The position numbers were made by a program, and so were the translations under genes. Source: Blastocladiella emersonii ATCC 22665 (Eukaryota; Blastocladiomycota; Blastocladiomycetes; Blastocladiales; Blastocladiaceae). Taken from it: DNA of 64,000 nt. Below are positions 34,391-44,552 of this stretch, piece by piece. A model generated the notes under the pieces. The model had not been told where the DNA came from. It saw only the letters and a list, made by a program, of their open reading frames with translations, and ran no database searches. Each line of letters opens with the position of its first letter. Positions within the stretch are counted from its first letter, which is position 1. The stretch spans positions 2,170,001 to 2,234,000 of the forward strand of contig JANHCV010000002.1 of the NCBI GenBank assembly GCA_025594325.1, read 5' to 3'.

Positions 34391-34864
34391 CTATGACAGC
34401 TCCAAGTCGATAGGGAGAGTGTTTGCACGATGATTGCGGCGGTCCACAGCGAGAATCATGGCTGCCCCTTCCTGCGTTACAGCCGTGGAATGCAAGTCGA
34501 TCTCCTTCGTAATGACCTGTAGCTGTTCTGCGAGCAGCTTGGCACCGGCGTCGGCGATGCGGTTGCCCAAAAAGTCGATCTCGGCCAGTGACGCTGGCAG
34601 CAGGGGCGCAATCCAGAGAGCTTAGAGCGAGTCCGAAAGCGCGCGAACCAGAGCACAGCGGGCCTCGGTCAAACCTTCAAGAGAGACAAACGACTTCAGG
34701 GTCGGTGGCGGGGTGGACTCGAGGATCTCAAACGCCGTCGCGATGTGAAATTGAGAAAACGCGAGAGATATGTATCGGAAGCGATCGATGTCTCCGTATC
34801 CGACGAAACAGAGGAGTAATGCACGGTCGCTCGTTGATTGTTCGTTCAAATGGGCCGGTGACAT
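34391..34864 (-). pseudogene. Leucine-rich-repeat (RNI-like) gene fragment with in-frame stop
   Basis: One minus-strand frame reads from ATG 34864 to a TAG at 34391, interrupted by a single TAA at 34622-34624. After the stop the frame continues with a clear LRR of the ribonuclease-inhibitor type (LAEIDFLGNRIADAGAKLLAEQL, given here as ASLAEIDFLGNRIADAG and KLLAEQL) and a second partial repeat (KEIDLHSTAVTQEGAAMIL). The part before the stop (FRYISLAFSQF, then LVRALSDSL) fits the same pattern. A nonsense mutation explains it most simply. An intron removing the stop is possible but no good sites were seen. Confidence 0.5.
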
Positions 34865-36309
34865 GATCGCGCGAAAGTAGCGCGAAGAATCGACGCACTC
34901 GGAGCAGAAGCGCAGGTTTGGAGACTCAGCAGGAAGGGCCCGGGGGGCTTTGAACGCGTCCGGACTGCTGGAGATTCAGCACAGCGAGTCGACAAATGAA
35001 GCATCTGTACGGACAAGCCGGGAGACCCGCTTGACGCGAGTCGCGCAGGAATGGTACCGCTACTGCGTGCCCGGGGTCACGCATTCTCCAGATAGCGTAC
35101 TGGCAGGGATGATTGCAACGACAACGAGGCGATGTCGCCGCGTGTGACGCATAAACAAGAGGCACCCCGTGCGAGACGACTGCCCGGTGCGCGAGGAAAC
35201 GCCGGCTGTGGGACCTCGAGGCGATAGCCACGGAAGCTGGTTGTCCGTGCACAGAATGCACCAAGTTTCATCTGCTTATCATCATCGGCGGAGCGCCGGT
35301 CGAGGTGGGCGCGGAGGACACAGCATCGGCGGCCAAAACGGGGGCGCGACTCCGTCCAGCGACATCACCTGATGCGGGCCACGGATTTGGCGCGTGCTGC
35401 GATTCGCGCGGGCTCGCGCTCCCCTCCTGTACACGCAAACAGATGGAGTAGCCCCTGCGCCGCAGCGACTTGGCGCATTTTCAATCCCGCTGGATTCTTT
35501 GCCTTCGCAGCGCGTGCGCTGGGCTCGGGCGCGTGAAGTCGCGAGGGCTTCGTGCCCGCCCTGGTCATCCCGCAGAACTGCGCTTCCGCGCAGTCTCTAT
35601 CTTGGATGTAAACGACCATTCCATGTGCTCTGGGCTAGGGCCGCCCCGAACGTGTCTCCAACGCGGCCGTTGGCGGGATTCTTCGTGCTGCGCTGTCGAT
35701 TCCTCGTTCCGTTGAGCGCTTGACGCGGCCGAGCGCACCGGGCGTCGCCTTCGTGATGACAAAAACCACGCTACTTGCTTCTAACACTCGAAGTCTATCC
35801 AGCTCAACGTTAAAGAGGACTTGTGCTCTTCGATTGATCCAAGAGTGATGCGACTCTGACAGCGGCGTGTCGCTGTACGACGTCTAGTTCCCGGTCTGCT
35901 TCTGGCGACCCAGACGGTGCTTCTGAGACCTGCATCGCGTCGGCCGAGACTGACTGCCGCGAGCATGGAAAGCGACCAAAGAGCCGCTCTTTGAGGCTCA
36001 ACCTCGTTGCGAGCGCGTTACTTTTAAGCGGGAACCGTGCGTCCGCGACCATTAGTACGGCGGCTCTCCGTTTTGCTGACTTCCCCGCCTTCGCTTGGCT
36101 GCTTGATTGCCCACTCAGTTCGTGGGGGTCGACCGCACGCCCGAAGCGCCCGCTCGCTTTGATGATTCCTCAACGCGATCCTCTTTCTCAGCGCGCGCTC
36201 GCCGTGGTACCACGATGTCAGAACCGTGTCCACCGGCTTGAGGGACGGGACATTTCCTACCGGCTGTCATTGCGAGCCAGAGCACGTATTTACTGGCGGT
36301 TTGGGAGGG

Positions 36310-36500
36310 ACTTTCACACCAAAAGCGCACCCAGCAGGATGGCCGGCGGAATCCGCCTTCCGGAGGGGTCACCGGACCGCCGCCGGGATCCGCTGAAACT
36401 CAGGCGGATCCGGGCTGAGCGCGCCTCAGCGGAATCCGCCGCCCGTCCGCTGGAAGGCGGAAACTGCCCTGCATCCGGCTTCTCACGTCAACGGACTCCG
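36310..36500 (-). repeat. Dispersed repeat copy A (inverted relative to copy B)
   Basis: On the minus strand this reads ggcggattccgcc, then gctgggtgcgcttttggtgtg and ccctccc. Copy B on the plus strand at about 38100-38260 reads ggcggtggctgggtgcg, tttttggtgtg and gggaggg. Several cggatcc words occur in both. Confidence 0.45.
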
Positions 36501-38099
36501 CCATAAATCCTCTGACTTAAACAGCGTGATAAAAGCGGGTTCGCTCCCTTCAGTCAGCGCGCTCCCTCAATATTAGGCGGATGAGATAGACATGAAGAGC
36601 CGCTGTGGGCGAGTTTATTAATGATATACGAGTCCGCCAGTTGCTACTGGCACAGGAGACCGACGGGATCGCGACGAGCGGCAGGCCGCGTCCAGTCGAC
36701 AGGTGGAGCAGTAAGTGAACGGGCCGTTAGAACGAGGCCTTGGCGACGAGTTGGGCGGGAGCATGCGCGGAGCGACCTGGAGCTTGTTGCGGCGGATACG
36801 ACACCTTGGTCGGGCGGGATGACGGCCTTGGTCGAGATCGAGCGAGGAGGAAACCGAGTGAGTCGCGCGGAGAGGTGGCCCAGGGACTTGTGCTGAGCGG
36901 CAAGACCGACGGAGCACACACGTACGCGGACATGATCACCGTTAGGTCGGAGCGCGGGTTCGTCGAACTTGGCGCTAGCTGTGCGAGAGAAAGCGAAGGA
37001 GTGAGGGCGTACGGCTAACGACGATGAGATGGGGCGAGGAGGCGTGAAGAGTTGGCAAGAGTCGAACAGTGAGCGGGGCGGCGAGCTGATTGAGGTCGGC
37101 GAACCGTGCTGTCGCAATGCTGTCGAGTCAGTCGGCGCGGAGCGAGGACGGTCGCGATCGAGTTGGAGCGGCACACATACCTGGCGGGATGTGGCCGTGT
37201 GGGTCTTGTGTACTGCGCGAGGGGATGTGGGCGAGCGTCACTACACGGCGGCGGTTCGAGTGAGCACGAGCAACGTGCACCGTGGGAGGATCCGAGCGCG
37301 CCATGGTCACACTGGCCGCCGTCAACGTGCGTCGACGCATGGCGCGGGCGAACAAGGTGACGGACGGCGAGATGGTCCTCGCGCGGCCGGCCAGCGAGCG
37401 CTGCGGTATCGAAGGACGTGGCGGGTTACGTGGTGCTGTCGTCGAGCAGAGGGTCGGGGGCGTGCTGGCGGCACCGCGGGTTGTGAGGGTGAGGGACAGC
37501 AGCAGAGCGCGGCGCGGAGGGAGCGAGAAGGCGGGCGGCGGTGCGCCGGCCTTTAGGGGCCGGGTCGCCCCAACCTTCGATCGCCATCGCTCACATGGCT
37601 GCACGCGGACTGCACGTCGCTTGCATCGCGCGAGGCAGAGGCCCTTGCGCGCCGAGCCGTCGCGAGCACAAGTCCCGGCGTCAACGTGCGGAGGAGGACG
37701 AGCGCGTGCGTCACGACAGGCGGCGACGGGCACGAGGGCCGAGGTGGGCGTGCGCGGGCGTGGGCGGACTGGGCGGCTGCGTGAAGCGCGTCGCGGCGTT
37801 GGACGAGCTCAAGGAGAGGTGGTTGGCTGCTGCCGTGACGCGCACAAGGGGATGTGATACGCGCGAGGGGACCGCTCCTAGCGCGGGGAACGAGGGGGGA
37901 GTGGGCAAGCACGGCCCTGCGTCGGGTGGGAGCGGGCAGCGACCCCGCGACGGCGGCAGGCTCACAAGGACTTTAAATCCACGTTGCGATAAGTTCAGAC
38001 AAGAGCTGTGTATTCATGGGGAGTCGCGAGGTGGCGGCAGGGGGTGCGCATGAGCGAAGGGAGGTGAGTTGGGCCAGCCGTGGCGGAGGGGAGGCGGAT

Positions 38100-38260
38100 T
38101 CCTGCGAGCGGGGGATGGCGGGCGGCAGGAGGATCCGGCTGGGGTGGGCGGACAGCGGGATCCGGCTTGCCTCGCTGAGGGGTGGCGGGGTTCAGCGGAA
38201 TCCGGCCGTGGTCCGGCGGCGGTGGCTGGGTGCGTTTTTGGTGTGTTTGGGAGGGACCGC
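38100..38260 (+). repeat. Dispersed repeat copy B
   Basis: See copy A at 36310-36500. The shared words keep the same order once one copy is reverse-complemented. About 1.6 kb lies between them. Confidence 0.45.
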
Positions 38261-38556
38261 GTGAAAAAAATGCCGCACCGGCGGCGCGTGCGTGGTGGCG
38301 CAGCACGTCGCAGGCAGCGGACAAAACGAAAATCGCGCACTCTCGGCGCCACATCGCCGGCCTCCCCGATGCAGCGTTTGTCACATCGATCCGCACGACC
38401 ACTGAGCTACGGAGGGCCGGAGGGACAGGCCCTCGAATCCGAGGTGCACAGGCCTTGGTTGCGAGTCGTCCGTCAGAGCGCGGTCGGGAGACAAATTGGA
38501 GACAAAATTGCCGTGTATAGCTATCGGCCACGCTCACTGTGGGTATCACATGGCTC

Positions 38557-41428
38557 TTACTCGGACGAGGGCGCCGTCGTCGCCGCCTGCTCGTCCTCCG
38601 CGCCGCCGCCGACTGGATCGCCGCCAGCGCCGCCGTCGTGACATGGCGTCACGGGCCTCGTCGCTGCTACTGGACCTGCACGCCGAACGCTGCCGCTGCC
38701 GCTGCCGCTCCCGTGCTCGTACCCGTGGCCGCCGAAGCCGCGAACCGCGCCGTACCGCATCTCGTCCTCGCCCGCGGTGGCGGCGCGTGGCGGCCACGGC
38801 CGGTCGCGGTCACGATCCCGAGTGAACTCGCCCTCGCGGCCGTGGTAGACGTACTGCTGGTACTGCTGCTGCGAGTAGTAGTGGGGTCGCGGTGGCGGTA
38901 CGCTGGCGCCGTCGAGGCCCGCGAAATCGTGCGCGGACGCGGACGCGGGCGCGGGCGCGGACGCGGACGCGGACGGGTACCCTTGCGGCGGTGCGTGCGA
39001 CTGCGAGCGCGACCGGTCACCGCCGCCGCCGCCGCTCGCGCGGTAGTACCCCGCGGCCGGCTGCTGCTGATGCGGTTGCGGTGGCGCGTAGTAGTCGCGA
39101 TGCGGGTGCGAGTGCGGGTGGGGCGGGTACTCTCGATGCGGCAGCGGGGGAGGGACCGAGTAGCTGCTGCTTTCCCCGCTGCGGCGTACCGCGTCGGACT
39201 CGCCGCCGTGCCACGCGGTCGGCGCAGCGGGCGCCGGCGGGTACGTCGCGTAGCGGTGCGGGCGCTGCGTTGGTGGTGCGGACGGGTAACAGTGCTCGGC
39301 CGCCGCGGGACGTGGAATCGACAAGTGCGGCGGTAGCGGGTGCGGCAACGGGTGCGGATGCGGGTGCGTGCTGCTGAGCGCCCACAACGAGTCGCGCCAA
39401 TCGTCGTTGGCGGCGGGCGGCGAGAAGAGGCGGTCGGACGACGCGACGTCGTCGTGGTGGCGGTACGGCTTTCGAGCGGCGGAGCCCGCGGGATCGAAGG
39501 TCGATGGATGGAGGTCGAACCGGGTACCGTTGCTGGGCTGGCCGTGGATCCAGTCGGGGAGCGCGGGCGGCGGCGGCGGGGGTGGCGGGTACGCCGAGGA
39601 CGGGTGCCGCGCGTGGTCGGGGACCGCGTGGCGGCGTGCCGATGCCGGCGGCGGCGTTGCGTACGGGTACGGCGAGTGCCGCGCGTCAAACTGCGCCGCG
39701 GACCGGTCGAGCACGCTGCGGCGCGCGGGATGCGGCGGGTACGGATCGGCGCCGAATCCGCTCACGCCGTAGCCGCCGTCGGCGGCCGCGCGGTGGTGGT
39801 GCAGGAGGGGCGGCGGTGGCGGCGGGTCGGCGGCGGTCGCTGGGTCCGAATGCGGGGGAACCGCGGCGGCAAAGTCGGGCGGCGCACCCGCGTGCGGAAT
39901 CCGGGCCGACGCCTGGCGCGGGAGCCACCGGACGGGATCGGACGCGTAGTCGTCGCCGTGGGCCGCGTACGGGATCTAGCGGGAAGCAGAGCGGAGTCAG
40001 GCAAATCCGATGAACATGGCAGGGCAGAAACACGAACGTACGCTGTCCGACGCGCGAGACCGCCGTGATGCCGAAACCGCGTTGGTCGGGGTACCCGAAG
40101 CTCGGTGCGCGTCTGCGGGCGGCGCTCGAGTCCCGCCGCTGCCGCTTGAGCTGGCCGCGTTCGCGTTGGCGCCCGCAGCCTCGTCAGGATTCGGCGGCCC
40201 GCCAGCAGCGGCCGCGGCCGCGTTCGCGCCCTGGATCTGGCGCTGGTGGTTCTGCTGCGCCGTGGCGAGCCCTGCGGCGGTGGCCTGGTTGATGTGCGTG
40301 AGGAACACGCCGACGGGGACCTCAAGGTTGGCGAGGCGCGGGTCGGCGACGGGCGCGGTGAGCGTCGGGTCGCCGAGACTGTCGTCGGCGGCGGCCGAGT
40401 AGGAGATGAGGCGCAGCTTCTGGCCCTGGATGGTCGTGATGCTGAGCACCTTCTTGCGCATCAGCTGCGACGCGTCGGACGCGACGCGGCGCGGGTTGAA
40501 GCCGCCGGCGCCGCTGTCGTTGGCGAGCTACGGGCGGGACACGCGTGAGCGGGTGTGGGTGGCGCAGGCGGCAGCGGGAGCAAGTGTACCTCGACGTAGA
40601 GCAGGAAGCAGCCTAGACACAGGATCGATTCAAGACACGCGCGCGGGAATGTTAGTCGGCCGTGTCAATCGAGCGAATCAATCGAGCGATCGCCCGATTC
40701 CAACGAGCACGAGGCGGGGAGGGAAGGAGCAATGGCCAGCGAGCGAGTCCGGTAGGGGATCCGATCGGGATCAGCGGATTCGTGTGCGCGGCGCGCGTAC
40801 GACGCGTTGGATCGGCGACTCGCGACGCGTCGCGCCGCGTGTTTCGCGACGCATGCGGTCAGGGGATCCAGGCGTGACCGGGACCGCCGCGAGACATGTC
40901 GGCACGGGATCCGGGCGCCGTTTGCACGTCACGGCGCGGCGCATCGGGCAAATTGGAAGAGCGCGAGAAGGCGAGCAGAAGGAACAAGAAGGAAGGTCGA
41001 AAGTAAGAAAGAAGAAGCACGCACCGCGCATCCGGGAGCTTGACCAGAGTCGGCCGTCCGACCACCGCCGGATCCCGCTCACCTCCTCGTCGAACACGAA
41101 CACGTCGCCACACCGGATCTGGGCCCGCTCTACATGGCTGGATCAGCGTGAGCGGCGAGCTGGATCAGCAGTGAGTGCGGGAAAGTGAGCGTACCGGCGT
41201 CGGACAGGCGGCGGGTGACCATGGTCAGGAGGCCGCGGCGGCAGCCCTCGAGGACGAGCAGCGCGTCCTGGAACGTGGTCTGGCGCGGGAGGGTGGAGCG
41301 GTGTGTGCGAGTGAGTGGTGGGTGCGTGGAGCGATGCATAGGGCGCGAACGCGTACCACGCGGCCGTGGAAGGCGATCATGGCCGGCGTCGGTGTTGGTG
41401 ATCGGGGTGTCGGTTGCGAGGTGTGCAT
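38557..41428 (-). CDS. WOPR-domain transcription factor (Gti1/Pac2/Wor1/Ryp1 family)
   Basis: Six minus-strand exons: 41428-41357, 41279-41195, 41129-41025, 40612-40590, 40527-40042 and 39975-38557, giving 729 residues with matching phases. WOPRa is seen across exons 1-4: FHGRV, TTFQDALLVLEGCRRGLL, TRRLSDAERAQIRCGDVFVFDEE, quoted here in parts, then SGIRRWSDGRLWSSSRMRG and FLLYVE. WOPRb starts in exon 5 (KKVLSITTIQGQKLRLISYY-like block). Beyond about residue 150 the chain is Pro/His/Ala/Ser-rich and disordered. The family binds DNA and controls morphogenetic switches in fungi. The 23-bp fourth exon is required by the WOPR motif. Intron 3 is 412 bp, far longer than all others in the window. 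The first ATG was taken as start; an earlier exon cannot be excluded. Confidence 0.85.
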
Positions 41429-44191
41429 GCAGGCGTGCGTTGCTGGCAGGATCGAGCACCCGAGGGGAGAGAGAGTGAGCGAGAGTCGCCGTGGCCGCGG
41501 TGGTCGGGGCGAGGGATGGAGGGTGGAGGGAGACTTGGCTCCAGACTACGGGGGCGGTCGGCAGGGCCGTCGACGCGAGTACGGGTTCGAGCGCGGGCGC
41601 GTGAGAGAGAGGACGCAAGAGCGAGAGCGTGGCCGCAGAGAGGATGGGAGGGAACGGAGAACAAGAACGGGGGGCAGGCAGTGGGCGGGCGGGCGGGCGA
41701 CAGGAACGGCCGCGGCTACGCGGACGTGGGGGACACGCGTGCGTGTGATGGACTCGCATACAGAACCGTAGTGTACACGCGTGGGGTCTGGGCGCGGCCG
41801 GCCCGGCATCTGGATCTGCTCGGGAGACGCTCGGGGGCCGCTCGAAGCGGTCACAGCGACGCAGAGGAAGGCGGGACAACGGAGGGCGGACGGATGGGCA
41901 GGCGGGGAGGCAGCGTCCAGGGCGCGCGGGCGAGCGAGCAGGCCGGCAGCCGCGGCGAGTGGACACCGCGACGAAGGCACGGAAGCACGAGTGCCGGAGG
42001 AAGCTCGGAGGAAGCTCGGAGGCACGAGTGCAGCGAGGAAGCCGACGGATCACGGCCCGGTCGGCGTGCCAGGGCGTGCGTGGCCCAGCTGTCGCTGAGC
42101 GCCTGCCGCTCCCTTGCCCTCGCTCTCTCGCTGCCCGAGCAAGCTGAAGGAGTCGCCTTTGAGTCCCGACGTCCATCAGCGATGCGCAGGGACTGCGAAA
42201 CGGGACGCGCGGGGCGTCGTTTCCGGCGACGCGAACCGGCCCGCCATCGAGGGCGAACATTCGAGGGCGAACATTCGAGGGCGCCGCGCAGGGCGCCGCG
42301 GCCCGGATCCCCGAGACCACCCTCACCCACACCACACACCCACCCGCACCCAATGCAACCTGATGCAATTGCACCCTCTTGCTTCTGTGTCCCACCCGCC
42401 GTCTCGGACGGGTCCTTACGCCGCGCGGCCTCGCGAACCGAACCTGATCGCGGCCCCCGCGAGCCACGTGCCTTTCTCCGCCTGCTCGTTGGGCCTGCCT
42501 GGCAGCACGCGCGCAGCGATCGCCGCCGATGCCCATGAATGTCCACGCGAGCGGGCAGCTGCAACGGGGAGCGAGCGCAAACGGATACCTGTCGCTTTGC
42601 TCCGCGCGCCACTCGGACCGCCTCCCTGCCGCCTCGGATCGGTATGGAGGGCATCTGCTGCGAGTCGGCTGCTCCGTGCGTCCACCGTTCGCACGCTGCG
42701 CGCCCGACACTGTGGCGCAGTTCGTCCAACTGCTCGCCGGCCGAATCGAACTCTCCGCTCGTGCCGGTCGCAGCATGCGCCTCTCACTTGTCGCACTGGC
42801 GTACTGCTTCTACGCTCATCGCTGCGCCAGGCTCGGTCGGCGTCGCGAGCGTGAGCGTGAGCGTGAGCGTGAGCGTGAGCGCGAGTATCGTCGCACTGCT
42901 CAACTTCACGATCTCGCGCCCGACTGTGCTCGTTGAACGCGCTCCTCGTGACTGCGCCACTTTGCTGCGCGTGCATCTGTCGGGCCACCCGACCAGTCGA
43001 GCGAGCGAGTCCGCCCCCGTCCCGAACCCGGCCAGTGCGACCTGCGGACCGCTTCGTTCTCAACCGTTGGTGATAACGACGATCGAGTCGGTCCTCTTGC
43101 TTGCCTGTCTCGGCTACCCTCGCTTCGGCTCCGCTGCGGCTGTCCGCAGCTCTGCCCGGCTTCCACGCGCTGATTTCATGCTGCGTGCAACAACCGTCCG
43201 ATGATCTCATCCTCGATTCGCCATTGCCGGCAATTGTACATGCAACGAGCGACCACCAGGCGCGCGAGCTTCTTCGCACGAGTCGGCCTTGTACACGCGT
43301 GCAAAGCGAGCAATGCCGCCGCGGTCCGCGCGTTGGGGTCGGGTCCGACTTGAAGCAACTGCGCTGCCCGCTTCGCTGCTCTCATCGCGCCACCCCGTTA
43401 TTCATGGTCCCTGTGCGAACGCTCGAGTCGTTCCCCGCCGAAGACACTCGCTGCCGACTCTTGCATGAGGCAACAGTGCTTCTCGTGGTGCGCGGAGTGC
43501 TCGCGGGCGCGGCCTCCTTTGCTGCTGCGCGGTTACTTGTCACTTCGCTCGCACCCACACCCGCTCTCGCGCGTGCGCCATGAACGCGTCAAACGAGGAC
43601 GCCGCCCGTCGTGGGTACCGCCTCGCGTCGCTCGCAACGTCACGGCGCCGCGCACGGGCGTGACCGTCTCGCCCGCGCTCGCGTCCTCGCCGTTTTGAGC
43701 GAGCTCTGATCGCAGCTTCCTGCGCCCGCGCGAGCGCGTGGTCGTTGCGGATGCCGCAAGCGAGCGCAGTGCCGGTTTGGGTGGCGGTCACGGCTGCGCG
43801 TCTGCTTCACTCGCGCGCCCTTACGAGGCCTGCTCGCCGCCGTGACGCTCAACGCATTCGTCCCGTAGCAGGACATGCGGCTCCGGGAGCGCGCTTTCCT
43901 TCGCACTCGGCGCGTGTCGTGGGTTAGCTTCCGATAAGAGACTACTTCGTTGCTCAGCGGTGGGCGGATCACTTGGATCCCGCGTCTCGGGCGTCCGCCC
44001 CAGAAGCGAGGTACACGACCTGGACTCGACTGTTGCGAGACACGCGCGCGCTGTCCGACATAAATGAGTCCACACTCTGCTACGCCACGCCAATGTGTGG
44101 ACGGACGCGGCCGACTTCGTGAGCGAGCCAAGTCGAATCCCCTCCGTGAACCGCAATGTATTCGCTCCCTCCGATCCGTCGCCACACCGCA
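41429..44191. other. Gene-free region upstream of the WOPR gene
   Basis: Long open frames cross this GC-rich stretch on both strands, but their compositions are those of frame shadows and no domain was recognised. A (gtgagc)n hexamer array of about six copies lies at 42847-42890. A minus-strand frame at 43385-43176 has a faint ankyrin-like look (see rejected list). Confidence 0.4.
42847..42890 (+). repeat. Hexanucleotide microsatellite (gtgagc)n
   Basis: About six tandem copies of gtgagc with one g-to-c/g-type variant at each edge. Confidence 0.85.
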
Positions 44192-44329
44192 CTATTCCCA
44201 CTCGATCTCGGCCTTGAACTCGTCGAGGATCTTGTAGCACTTGGATAGGAGCGAGTACAGGACGCGCTGTACGGCGGGGATCTCGCCAACGACGAAGACC
44301 TTGCTGTTGACGTGCAGGTCGTCGAAGCT
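44192..44329 (-). CDS. Unidentified terminal exon or gene fragment
   Basis: A ttttag acceptor at 44330-44335 is followed by 45 codons and a stop. The encoded peptide has well-patterned hydrophobics (SFDDLHVNSKVFVVGEI, then PAVQRVLYSLLSKCYKIL, then an acidic end EIEWE), quite unlike the Arg/Ala/Ser-rich chance frames nearby. No upstream exon could be joined with confidence. The family was not recognised. It may be the last exon of a gene whose remainder was lost beside the frameshifted sensor copy. Confidence 0.4.
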   Translation of the reverse strand, partial: SFDDLHVNSKVFVVGEIPAVQRVLYSLLSKCYKILDEFKAEIEWE

Positions 44330-44552
44330 CTAAAACTTGAACTGACGTAATTGCTTTGCATTCAGTCAGAGGGTCCGTTGAAGGCCGAGTGTCGGCCGCG
44401 CGTAGAGCAACTCGGTGTGGCGCAACGCGCTTGCTCGCGTTGCACCACACAGCAAAACGACCGTTTGGCTGTGGCGGTGGCTCAGCCACAGCGACACGAT
44501 GTTCGTTTCGTTATCTTTGCGATGCGGTTCGATAGAGCACTATGGACGCATA

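Larger units (their letters stand above)
34865..38556. other. Gene-free region, 3.7 kb, with a dispersed repeat
   Basis: No frame here shows a recognisable domain. The stretch 36310-36500 is rich in cggatccgc-type words and is related, in the opposite orientation, to 38100-38260 (listed separately). Region 36620-37960 is strongly G-rich on the plus strand. Confidence 0.4.

Noticed and set aside
36620-37960. Several G-rich plus-strand frames of 90-190 codons
   Set aside because: Arg/Gly/Ala-rich composition in all frames, no motifs and no splice structure.
38340-38460. tRNA-like words (tagctcagtgg on the minus strand, ctcgaatccgag on the plus strand)
   Set aside because: The A-box-like and B-box-like words are on opposite strands and no complete cloverleaf can be drawn.
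41130-42776. Minus-strand frame of 548 codons
   Set aside because: Only its last part is real coding (WOPR exon 2, spliced differently); the rest is Pro/Ser/Arg-rich intergenic reading.
43176-43385. Short minus-strand frame with faint ankyrin-like start
   Set aside because: Only one imperfect repeat-like stretch, no upstream exon and no defined start beyond a chance Met; not strong enough to annotate.
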